Source of the DNA: Porogramme epimiltina
Taxonomy: Eukaryota; Basidiomycota; Agaricomycetes; Polyporales; Polyporaceae
Direction: 5' to 3'
Assembly (NCBI GenBank): GCA_900155495.1
Contig: FTLJ01000544.1
Location: 40,010-104,009, forward strand
DNA length: 64,000 bases
Positions 35,098-50,418 of the stretch are shown in pieces (the first letter of the stretch is position 1; the number at the start of each line of letters is the position of its first letter). The translations under genes were made by a program, and so were the position numbers. The notes under the pieces are model-generated. The model was given only the letters and a program-made list of their open reading frames with translations. It was not told the origin of the DNA and did no database searches.

Positions 35098-35309
35098 TAT
35101 TGACGGATGTATGTTATGGAGGGCCTGTTGAGGTGAGTTGGGGGTCTGAATGCAGTTGGGTTTGAATGAACAGGCGCCGGAGGTACACTTTTATACTCTG
35201 CGACTGGAACCCAGGGGCTGTAGGACCTAGATGTGTGGAGGCAAACAGCGATCGGCAGCCCGACCACACGTCGCCTCTCAGTTTGAGCGGCGCTACTAGT
35301 TCGAGTCAT
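35097..35309 (-). other. upstream ORF overlapping the vWFA start codon (TAATG)
   Basis: An ATG at 35309 opens a 70-codon frame whose TAA overlaps the ATG of the vWFA gene by one base (TAATG at 35099-35095). The peptide contains AEYKSVPPAPVHSNP. It could be a uORF allowing termination-reinitiation, part of an unrecognised 5' exon, or chance. No transcript start evidence is available in the sequence. Confidence 0.4.
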
Positions 35310-35664
35310 GAGGTTGCTCACGCCACAGCTACTGAATATACAGCCTCGAGGTGACGACCTTCGAAGGAGATATCGACTATTATAGTGCTACATCGAAGGT
35401 CGTGTAGCTCGTAGTACTACAATAGGACACAGAGCACTGGCCACGTTCTCCCAAGAATATCCGGATGCAGCGCCTTTGGATTACCAGCGCGAGGAGGCTG
35501 TCCCGGCACGGTTCTCCGTGTTCATGCTATCGCTTTGATGCGGTGCACCGTCGGTCCCGTGAGGGACGGCGGTGCTATTCAAGAAGGTTACATCTGAATA
35601 TACGGGTGGATCATAGAGACTAGTTATAATACATGCGATACCCTCCATACTCGGCGGACGGCGT
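35098..35664. other. intergenic between PCI gene 3' end and vWFA gene
   Basis: These 567 bp contain the upstream ORF at 35097-35309 and the putative promoter of the vWFA gene. Short dyad-like steps around 35360-35400 (TCGAAGG and CATCGAAGG) were seen. There is no other gene. Confidence 0.45.
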
Positions 35665-37444
35665 TCACTGCAACAACGCAAAAGGTGTCGGCCGATCCGC
35701 TAGGCGAGGGAACGTGTCCGCTTTTGCGAGCACCACCATTTGCTTCTCGTGCGAAATATATCCGCGTACAAAGCCCTTGTATATCATGTTCGCAACGAGG
35801 CACTCTGCCTCATCCATCGATACGTCTTCGCTGCCCGCGATGAGCAAACCGGCGTGGAACGTTGACACAGGTATGCGCGTGCTTTTCTCCGCGGCTATCC
35901 ACCTGCGATCCATAAAACCGACAACAGCGGCGCGTCGAACAGTCAGTTACACCGGAGGATGGACACTGTGTGCGAGACGTACACGCGCCGGAACAGCCCT
36001 CGGATACAGAGCTCCCTCGCTTTCTCGAGAGTGAGCCACAGGTTAAGGTCCACAAGTCTCCGCTCGAACCGATCTAAGGATGCGTCGTATGCTCGGATAT
36101 CGCCTTTCTGGATGGCAGTGATGAAGGGCGTATACAGGTCCTCGAGTACGGGGAAACGCCGCAGTAGCTCTTTTGACGGTAAGTGGCCCTTGAACATCCG
36201 CAGGGGAACAAGGTACGTGAGTATGCGCCTAGTGTTATGTTAGCTTCACAGCCGTAAATGTGCCTCGATGCACTGACTCGTGGTTGCTGTGTGCCCCTTT
36301 GTGGCAATTATAGAATGCAAGCGTAAGTTCCTGTTCTGCCTATTGACAGTGTGAAAATATGGTCTATAGCTGAAGTGCAGACAAGCCCACCTTCGCGAAG
36401 TCTTCATTGAGGAAGCTGAGCATGCCAATATAATATCTGTACGTCACCTAAACACCATTATCACCGCCCTCAAATCACGTCATACGGAATTTGACCTACT
36501 TGATGCGAACGTGGATAGCTAGCCAACGGCGGAATATCAGGATTCGCGTCAATGGCACGAAGGATGTTCTTCGACAGGGATATTCGTTTAACCTGGGCAC
36601 TGCTTTCTCAGCCTCGAGGTGAACAAACTCTTTGAACTCTTGGGAAACGCGTACCCGGAAGTAGCATTTCAGGATAAGTCCAACTACATAATACACGCCC
36701 CATTTGCGTGATTCTGCAAGTGGCGACTGCCTGATAGTATAATCTTGTTGGCATGGGGCACGAGATGCAGGGATGAGCGGCGGGTACACACCTGTCTGTT
36801 ACGCAGTTTGAGAATGCCTTGCTTATAGTACGAGCAGCCTCCTCCATGTTCGCTGTGCCCTCTTGACCCTGTGTCACCCCATCCAAATCGGCCTGCCAGG
36901 AAATATTAAGACACTGAAACATTATAGCTACACAAGCATGAACGCACGTCAAAAGCGAGGTCTCTGAGGTCTCGCAGTACGGAGAACAATGCGGGAAGCG
37001 TCCATCCACTGTTGCTTGAAAAGAAGCGGAGGAAGAGACTGGGAGACGTGTGGACACATTCAGCGAAACTTCTGCATACGTCGTGGACGCAACTCACTCA
37101 CGAAACGAGCGTACACTCCTCTTTAAATGCCTCCGACGTACGTTTCCTTGCGCAGTGGTTCACAACAAGAACGTATTGTATTGCGATCTCATCCCATGGG
37201 CTCTCCAAACTACCTTGGTAATGCGACAGGGATTGTTTCTGGTAGGATGTGAAACAGACGTCAAAATCTCTCAAAGAGATGGCCCTCACGTATAACGCAC
37301 TGTAATATTGCCTCTGAAGTCCTTGACAATCCCCTTCCCATGTTCACTTGTAGGCTTCAGCAAGTAGGCAAGTTCAGGTCCGTTTTCATCACGGAGTGAT
37401 TTGGCTAGCTGTGATAGATACGTTGAGAACTTTTGTGATGACAT
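35665..37444 (-). CDS. PCI-domain protein of the Thp1/PCID2/CSN12 group
   Basis: The start MSSQKFSTYLSQLAKSLRDE at 37444 is followed by several exons. Recognisable blocks in order are WDEIAIQYVLVVNHCARKR, SGWTLPALFSVLRDLRDLA, ADLDGVTQG with EEAARTISKAFSNCVTDR, KWGVYYVVGLILKCYFR, SKNILRAIDANPD, VTYRYYIGMLSFLNEDF, then GHLPSKELLRRFPVLEDLYTPF. The C-terminal winged-helix part of the PCI domain is ISTFHAG-like, with SMDEAECLVANMIYKGFVRGYISHEKQMVVL. This order matches human PCID2, yeast Thp1 and Csn12. Thp1/PCID2 belong to the TREX-2 complex that couples transcription to mRNA export; Csn12 is tied to the COP9 signalosome and splicing. The sequence alone does not separate these paralogues, though PCID2 is the closest by eye. 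Head-to-head with the DsbA-like gene. Confidence 0.9.
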
Positions 37445-37887
37445 GATTGCACTTTTGAGTTTGAGAGGGGCCGGCGAGTGACTTTGGAGGGGGTCGGTTG
37501 GTCGAGGTCAAACTCAGGCTCATGCAATTGCACTGAATGGAGAGGATAACCCTAACCCCACAATCACCGGTGTCCGCGAAGCGCGGACGACCTATGTCAT
37601 TCTTATGCCTCCTGGGCCATACGCTTATGTGCTCCTCCCCCCTTGCTTACGGGAATCGGTCTCGCGAAGGGCACCTATGATTCACAAACTTGATGTGCTT
37701 TCAGATACTCGTGACGACCGAGTTTATGCTGCGTAATCTGGAGGGCAACGTGTGGCCTCGTGATATTGCGTCAGCCTGAGCGCCGCCGATATACAATAGG
37801 CTCTTATACGCCTCCAGTGGCAAGTGTTCTCTCTACGCATCCAGCTCTCCTTCCGTTACATCTCTCGCACGCACCAATCACGTCGCA
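37445..37887. promoter_or_regulatory. divergent promoter, PCI gene and DsbA-like gene
   Basis: These 443 bp lie between divergent start codons at 37444 (minus) and 37888 (plus). No TATA box was found; a CGCGAAGCGCGGACG-like dyad occurs near 37575. The frame opening at 37760 lacks an ATG in good context and overlaps exon 1 of the DsbA-like gene. Confidence 0.4.
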
Positions 37888-38725
37888 ATGGCCCTTCAGC
37901 CCTCACTTCAACGCTCGCTGGTTATCGCCGGTACATATCAGGCGCCGCACACCCTCGAGGTCTTCCGTACGTCCCTGTAATTCAGATACCCGCACAGTCA
38001 ATTGTGTATTGACCTCGGCACATTCATCGGCCGACAGTGGACTACGTCTGCCCCTTCTCTGCCAAGATCTCACTCGCGATCGAGAACGTCCTGAGCCCTC
38101 TCTTCGCGCCGAACGGCAAGTACGCGGGGAAGGTCAAGGTCATCTTCCGGAACCAGGTCCAGCCGTGGCACGCGAGCTCAACGTTCGTGCACGAAGCCGG
38201 CATCGCGGTAAGTCCTCGGATGTTCAGCATTCTCCGCTACACCCTCCTTCGCCGCAAGACACACGAGAACGGGGCTGAGACTTGGCTGGACAGGTCGCGC
38301 GCGTCGCCCCCGATGATTTCTGGAAGTTCTCGCTCGCCCTGTTCAAGAACCAGGGCGACTACTTCGACATTCCCAGTTCGACGATGACTCCGCTCCAGAT
38401 CCGTGAGAAGCTCGCCACGCTCGCTGAGGAGACGATCGGTACGGAAAAGGCGACGCAATTCAAGGACCTCCTTGCGCTCAAGTCTACGCCTAACGGCGGG
38501 ACGGCGGTCACGGACGACCTTAAGTATACCGGTGCGTATGGGGTTGGATTATCTAGTGAGGAGGATATACTAAGGCCATCCTGCATTACAGTCAAGTTCT
38601 CCAGACAGAACGGCATTCACGTCTCACCCACCGTACTTTGGGACGGCCTTGTCGCGAATGAGATCTCAAGCAGCTGGGGTGAGAGGGAGTGGACCGAGTT
38701 CTTGGAGAAGAAGGTCGTGGCATGA
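37888..38725 (+). CDS. DsbA-like thioredoxin-fold protein with single active-site Cys
   Basis: Four exons (37888-37966, 38038-38207, 38294-38531, 38592-38725) join to 621 nt, 206 aa. The first strand and active site read DYVCPFSAKISL, so the CxxC of bacterial DsbA is reduced to CPFS. Downstream FRNQVQPWHASSTFVHEA, DDFWKFSLALFKNQ and a cis-Pro loop (IHVSPTVLWDGL) complete a DsbA-type fold with the helical insertion. The family also includes 2-hydroxychromene-2-carboxylate isomerases and kappa-class glutathione transferases, in which a Ser or Cys at this site binds glutathione. No signal peptide or organelle signal is visible, suggesting the cytosol. Its substrate is unknown; it may be a glutathione-dependent reductase or transferase rather than a disulfide oxidase. 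Confidence 0.85.
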
Positions 38726-38833
38726 ACGGCGGATTCAATAAAGATTAGAAATATGAAGGAATAGTGTATTATAGGTGTTAGTGGTTATACCAGTGTCGCA
38801 ATGCCCCTTGATAAATGACGTATAGTAGAGACA

Positions 38834-40948
38834 TCATTGCAAAAGCTTGAGTAACGTTGTTCGCACGTCCTGAGCTTTGGCGGTGCCGCGGCTGGCTTTC
38901 ATGACATGACCCATGATCTTATTGACAACCTTGACATTGCCTCGACGGACAACCTCTGCCTCTTCTGGCAGCGCGGCTATGGCATCACGGCACCACTTCT
39001 CCAAGGAAGCGCTGTCATCGCTCGCAGCGAGTAGTTCCAGCTCTTCTGCTATCTTAAATGGAGAGTGGGTCGTTCGCGTGGTAAGAATGTGCCGAAGGAT
39101 AGTCTTGCCAGAGGTTCCTGCGCAGAACATCCAGGTGAGCACTATGACGTCAACTCTATTCTGGCTTGGGAGAATGTACCTGTAACCTTGCCCTCCCGAA
39201 CAAGGTCCACGAGCTCTCCCATTTGCTCGGCGGACATTGGGTTCTCCTTGAATGTCTCGTTCCTGAAAGACAGCTGCCCCAGGAGCTCGTGCGTGATCCT
39301 GTAGGATAAATCTAGTTGTAAATGACGCTCGGCAAGGGAGATAGTGCGCATATACCAGTTCACAACAGCCTTAGCGTCGCGACCCCTGGACACCTCGTCG
39401 AAGTAGGCAACCGTGCCGTGCCCAAGCTCGCCGTCAAAGCGGACTTCCCGTCCTGAGTCAACGTCCATGAGAACCTCGACGTCTCGCTGGGAGAGACCCT
39501 GGTTCAGCAGCCGTGCACGGGTGGCGTCCGGAAGTTCGGGCATCCGTTGTCGGATCGCGTCGATATAGGCCTGCACAGGACACATTCAACATGTGGGTTG
39601 TGGCTATGCTTCAGGCCACCTTACCGAGTCTATCATAAGGGGTGGAATGTTGGGGTCTGGCATGTACCTATAGTCTGGGGCGTCTTCTTTACTACGAAGT
39701 GAATATGTCTGAGCCTTTTCCTCGTCAAACCCTCGAGTTTCCTGCTTGACTGATACCCCACGCTCGAGTAGCTCGATCTGTCTCAGCGCTTCACTTGCTG
39801 AGGGCAGGTGTTTAGTCAGAACAGGTTCACCGTGAGTTTGCGCAACGGGCGTACTAATGGCGACCATCATAAACTTGACACTATTCAGGTTCTTAATCTC
39901 GCAGCGTGTCCCTGGGCGTTCTCCAGTGCGGTTCACTGAAACGTTGACGTCGCAGCGAAGAGAACCCTAGTTCGTGCGGATGTTATTGCGATATTATGGG
40001 CTCAGAAGGCGATGTTAGAGTACCTGTTCCATATTTCCGTCACTAGAGCCGACGGAGCGGAGGAGCGCTTGTAGAGCTCTGACATAGTGACCGGCCTCCT
40101 CCGGCGATCTGACATAGTATATACTCGTTATTGACAGTCGAGAAAGTAATGGTCAATAATGACGCACCTCATGTCCGGTTCGGATACGATTTCCATAAGC
40201 CCTGTTCCTGCGCGATTGAGATCAATAGCAGTGGCACGGTTTCGCGGCGAGAATGTGGATTTCCCTGTATCCTAGAAGAAGTTAAATGTACCACATATAG
40301 CGCTATTATATGTGTAACTCACCTGTTCCAGTTGAATTTGTTTAATGTGGACCGAGATACCATCCTTATCAAGCGGAAGGTGTCCATTGCGGGCAATAGG
40401 GGCTTGTGAAGAGTCAGAAGTCGAACCTAATACCAGATAGTCGAACACACCATATTGCTGGGTTATTTGGTACCCTGAAGGTAGGTCCGCATAGAAGTAG
40501 TGTTTCCGGTCGAATGCGGACTTGTGCTGAACCTGGGCGTTCAAAGCAATGGCCGTGCGGACTCCCAGCTCGACGCATTTAGGGTTGAGTCTCTAGAACA
40601 GCCGAGTCAGTTGGATGGTGCTGCCGCATACTTGGCGAACACCGTACCGGGAGCGTTCCAGGGAATGCAGCGTCAAACGGGACCACATGAGAGTTTGACG
40701 GCGAGGTAAGGTCGGAAGATAGAGCCTCTGCGGGCACGTGTACATGAGCTAGAAGGACACGAGGAGCAGTCGAATAGCGCACCTGAGAAGAGCTTCCGAC
40801 GCGACTTGATCTGCGCGTGCACCTCAATCCCTACGACGACATCCCAACCTGGCCATCTTGAGTCTTCTTTATGGGATCTGGCTGTATGTGCGCGTCGCGT
40901 ACAGAGGGCGGTGCGAGTTAAGAGGCGCGCTTTGCCATGAGAGAGCAT
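38834..40948 (-). CDS. PET112: mitochondrial glutamyl-tRNA(Gln) amidotransferase subunit B
   Basis: The first exon opens with [19 protein letters not shown], an Arg-rich presequence, then [15 protein letters not shown], the GatB signature. Following exons give [89 protein letters not shown] and [12 protein letters not shown]. The tail domain (YqeY-like) includes [16 protein letters not shown], then TGKTIL-like sequence, ending TLLKLLQ at 38834. GatB, with GatA and GatF/GatC, converts Glu-tRNA(Gln) to Gln-tRNA(Gln) for mitochondrial translation; GatB contains the kinase-like site that activates Glu-tRNA. All key blocks are present. It diverges from the first poly(A) polymerase gene across 294 bp. 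Confidence 0.95.
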
Positions 40949-41242
40949 ATGTCGTTCTGTAGTCCGAGTCCGTCGTCCGAGGCTGAGGCTGAGGCCGGTG
41001 GGCGCGCCGGTGCGAGGCCTCGACGCGCTCTCGCCACCGAGGACCACGGGTACCATAAGCGCCCATTTTAGGTTCTCGCCGCTCGGCAACAGCCGCCCAG
41101 GAGCCCCGTCGCGCCGTGGTTCCGGCCTTGTCACTTGCTCCCTGTCTTCGGCCCCTTCCACGACCTCCTCGCCGTCCCCGCCCCTGACCAGTCACCCTCA
41201 TTCACTTGGTCTGAAGATCGATACCCGTCTTCGTGGCGAGCC
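40949..41242. promoter_or_regulatory. divergent promoter, GatB and poly(A) polymerase copy 1
   Basis: These 294 bp lie between start codons at 40948 (minus) and 41243 (plus). The region is GC-rich with no TATA box, as expected for two housekeeping genes. An open frame across it on the minus strand is not joined to GatB because the presequence start at 40948 is better. Confidence 0.5.
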
Positions 41243-43772
<2,530 letters not shown>

Positions 43773-44341
43773 ACCTCGTGCGTCGCATGCATCCCGTTGA
43801 GAGCTGCCCTGCCTTCTTCGGTTCGGTATTTTCTGCTATGTTGCCTTCCTCTCTTGCCCAAAGTACGTTCATTATATCCACTTGCGCCACATTTACCTAG
43901 CCACGCCACAATACGTCCATAAGCCACGTGTCCACGTACGCGCGTTTGACCAGTTTTGAGATGGTGTTGAGGCAATCGGAGGGCACTATTGTCATACAAG
44001 GGCCGTGATCTCGATTTATTACTGTACAATCCCAGCTATTCCTTATTGCAATACTCCTGTACACTACCGCATCAATGATCATTATTCCACCATCCATCGG
44101 GGCGTGTACTCTGTGCTTCACCGACGGGGCGCCGTGCGGTCTGGTACGAGAAAGCGTGCCCGGAAGGCGTTCGGCCATGACGAAAGGGAGGCGCGCGGGC
44201 CTCGGCGGAAGTTGCCGAAGGATGAGCCAAGTTCCGTTCTGTCGACCACTGAAATACCCCCGCTTTCATCCCGCCATACTTACTTGCCACTCCGCGTTTT
44301 GCCTTCCTGCTTTACGTTGACACCTCAGAAGACGTTCTCTT
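43773..44341. other. spacer between tandem poly(A) polymerase genes
   Basis: These 569 bp hold the terminator of copy 1 and the promoter of copy 2. No TATA box or additional gene was seen. Open frames here, such as 44005-44460, run into copy 2 in the wrong frame. Confidence 0.5.
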
Positions 44342-47138
<2,797 letters not shown>

Positions 47139-48016
47139 CACCAACTGGACCTGCTAGGTATTCCAGCACCTGCTTGCGCCGTCCTGCCCCTCCTTTTACC
47201 TGATAGAGAACGCAGGCAAGCACCTGTGCCTTCGCTCCCACTACGCTATAGCCCCCTTATCGGATCGGTTCGAGTACCCACCCAGAGAGCATCGACAGGT
47301 AAATGTCACTGCCAAACGGCATGCCTTGTCTGTTCGTCCATCTTCACACTCCTGTTTGGCTATGTGTCCACTTGTTTTCGCACCTCGGAGACCTTCTTTT
47401 GTCAGAATCCTTCGCATCGCACGCCAACACCGGTCCTCCCCGCATCCGCAAGTAATCTTCACCTTGTATTTCGAGAGCTGTCGATTAGCAACCGTGTATT
47501 GTATACCATGCATCCGTTTCCGCACCCGTTTCCTGTCCGTCGTCTGCGTGCAATCGGTAAGGTGGGCAGATCAAGCTCGCCGCCCCGCCATCCCCGAAAT
47601 TATGGGTATTCTCGTGTGTTGCGGACGCGGCGAGGACTGCCTCTGTGACGGCCGCCACGATCGATGTACCCATGCGTGAAGGGCTCATCCGCCCGCTCTC
47701 GACGGGATATCATTGTATTTATGTGTCCACAGGCACTGGGGCACTCGAGGGGGTAATCTTGGCCGTCTTTGATCTGGCCCGCGGGCCTGCCGAGAAATGT
47801 CGGGCGTCTGGGCGTCGGAAGGGAGCCTCAACATGCCAACTGAGCTCGACGTCCTGCTCCCCGTTCCTCCATGCCGGCTCCCTCGAGGGCCTCGCGCTGA
47901 CCTCGTTCCCCGTCGTCCCCGGCCTCGCGCGTGTTCCGAACATATTTCCCGTTGCCTATAATCCTGTACACCCCTCGTCAAAGCTTGGAAGTCTCGGTCT
48001 CGGTCAACCTCACGCC
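47139..48016. other. intergenic, 0.9 kb
   Basis: The region lies between the end of poly(A) polymerase copy 2 and the beta-helix gene, both on plus. The right half is GC-rich and should hold the promoter; CCTATAATCC near 47956 is a weak TATA candidate. Overlapping frames on both strands show no domain. Confidence 0.45.
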
Positions 48017-50418
48017 ATGCACTACCACACTCTCTTTCATACCCTCGCTCTCTTTGCCACTCTATCTAGCGCGTCGCACGGCCGACGCGAACCCACGTAT
48101 CCTCACCGGAGCCATGCTTTGAGTAGGAGCGCACACCCTCCAGGCCTCTTCGCTCGGTAAGCACCACGACCTTACCCTCATCCTCGAAACCTCCGCTAGA
48201 CGCTCGTACCTCGGTGCCACAGTTCTCCTGAGCCTAACGAGCTCCCGGATGGGCCGACGCTGCACGCTCGGACAGACTGCGAGCCCGCCGACCCTCTCAA
48301 CACCCTCACCGACCGGCTGAACACGCTTCTCAACTCGTCTGGGGCCGGGTACTCACTACCGCTCTGCCCCGACACGGTCTACCAGATCCAGGCTCCCATT
48401 CTCTTCGCCGCGCCGGACCAGGAGATTCATACGGTTGGGGACCCCCTTGGCGAGGATCGCGCTATCCTGGCCGTCGTCGGGCCTGTCGAGAACGGGCAAG
48501 GGCACACCACCGCTGTTGACGGGACGTGCGCGAACTGTAGCGGAGTCCGTCTCCGCCACATTCAGGTAGGTCGCGCACTTTTTCGTTCAATCTGATGTTC
48601 CTTTGGTTTCGACCGCCCTACATGCGCCTTCCCCTCCTTCCGCTGCTGTTCTAGTGCGAGGTTGTCGTTATCCAGTGCGGCGCACTCCTGTGGCGAGGTT
48701 TGTGTTTTGCACCCCGGGCCCCGAGATCTGGGCCTAGGAGGGCCTGCGACTGTTACCAGGCGACGTCACATCTTCGCGGGAATTAAAGAGGTGCATCTAG
48801 CTGCGAGACCCTCCTCCAGCACGTTGTATGCGCCGCAGAAGACGTGCTGAGGTGATTTGCGTCCCCGTGAACGAGGTCCCACCGCATTAACCACGGGATC
48901 ATGAAAATATTGCGGGCTTTGCGGGCCATGCCGTGTTCTACTCCGTCGTCTGGAAGGATAGGAGAGACCAAGTGGTTTGAGTTTCGCGAACGAGAGGGTG
49001 GTAGCGTTTGACACTGCTGCTCATTGCCGGCACGCCCGACCCCTTCGGGCGGTGGCGCGGCGGCCGTATGTGCAACCTAACTCTCTTCAGTTTTGTCTTT
49101 TCCCTCACATACTCACCTATGTGTCTTGTTCGTACAGGTCAATGGCAAACGTGGCGGGGCACCACCGACAGCGGGCGGTGCCAACATCGAGATGGGAGGA
49201 TCAAACTCGAACCAGCTGATTGAGCACGTACGCTCGTTCGACCCCCGCAGCTGGTCGTGCCTGCACATCGCCGAAGGCGCACTGTCCTGCAACAACGTTA
49301 CCGTCCAGAATAACCATGTCGGACCGTGCGGGTCCGATGCATTCCAAGAGTGGGCCGACGGGATCAGCGTTAGTTGCCAAAACAGCCTGGTACGCAACAA
49401 CCTGGTGGAGAACCCCACGGTGAGTTCCCCGCCTAAGTTCGTGGATGACATAGCCTGGGTTCCAGCGTTCATCCCTCCCGCCTCCAGGATGGTGGCATCG
49501 TGCTCTTCGGTGCCCCGGGTACACTCGTGGAAGAGAACACAATCTTTGTGGAAAACGTGCGCTTGCAATGCTCTTTCCGAGCATATCAGTGGCTGACAGC
49601 TCATGGATCGGACGCAGATGACATTGCTTGGCGGAATCAACATGGTTGACTACGACCCCTGGAGTGGAAACTACCTCAACACAATTGTACGGGACAATTT
49701 TATCTTCGGCGGCTTCGCTACCGACACTGCGGTGGCGGGGGAAACCAAGGGAGAGAATGACGAGGACGCGATCATAAAGTGTGTACCTGTGCCCTTCAGC
49801 TCGATTGCCACAGAACACGGCTTGAGCTAACGGCATCTATCCAGGATTGGAATTGCCATTGGCCCCCGGACGTGGTTCGGGACACGGTACGGGGACAACG
49901 TCTCGACATCAGGGACGGTGCTCAACAACGAGTTGTCCGGCGCGTTTGGGTTCGCCATCGCAATCTCGTCCGCAAACAACTTTACGGTGCAAGGCAATAC
50001 GCTTCTCGGGAACACTTCCTTCATTGGCTCGCGCGGGCCCAACTGCACCTCGACTGACGTGACGCCGTCACCGGCGCCGTTTGTTGAGGATCCGACGACG
50101 GTGACCAACTCCAACATTCAGAGCGGTTTCCAAGACATCGCCGACGCGGATAGCCTCACGTGTATCGTCCCCCCGGACGGTGGTGACTACTGGCCGTACG
50201 GTGGGAACCCGGCCGCGACGTCGACCGTGGACGGTACCCCAACCCCCAGCGCAATCGCAACCTCCACGTCGTCCGCGTCTGCATCGTCTTCATCCGGCCT
50301 ATCGGGCAGTGGCAAGGCCGGTGTCGCGATCGGTGTCATCTTCGGCTTCGGCGCGGTTGTCTCTGCGACATACTTCATCCGCAAGTGGGCCGTCCAGCGA
50401 CAAAGGCAACAGTATTAG
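48017..50418 (+). CDS. membrane-anchored parallel beta-helix (pectin-lyase-fold) protein
   Basis: Exon 1 (MHYHTLFHTLALFATLSSAS) is a signal peptide. It joins in phase to a second exon (acceptor near 48223) containing ADPLNTLTDRLNTLL and LPLCPDTVYQIQ. A 572-nt intron (48566-49137) separates VRLRHIQ from VNGKRGG. Repeated beta-helix turns follow: GANIEMGG, WSCLHIAEGALSCNNVTVQNN, ISVSCQNSLVRNNLVENPT, GGIVLFGAPGTLVEENTIFVEN, MTLLGGINMVDYD and FTVQGNTLLGN. After a Ser/Thr/Ala-rich stalk (about 50220-50300) comes one membrane helix (GVAIGVIFGFGAVVSATYFI) and a short basic tail (RKWAVQRQRQQY). The fold is that of pectate lyases and polygalacturonases, but I cannot identify catalytic Asp/Arg sets of those enzymes. 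It is likely a plasma-membrane or wall-facing protein acting on or binding carbohydrate; the function is inferred. Confidence 0.85.
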
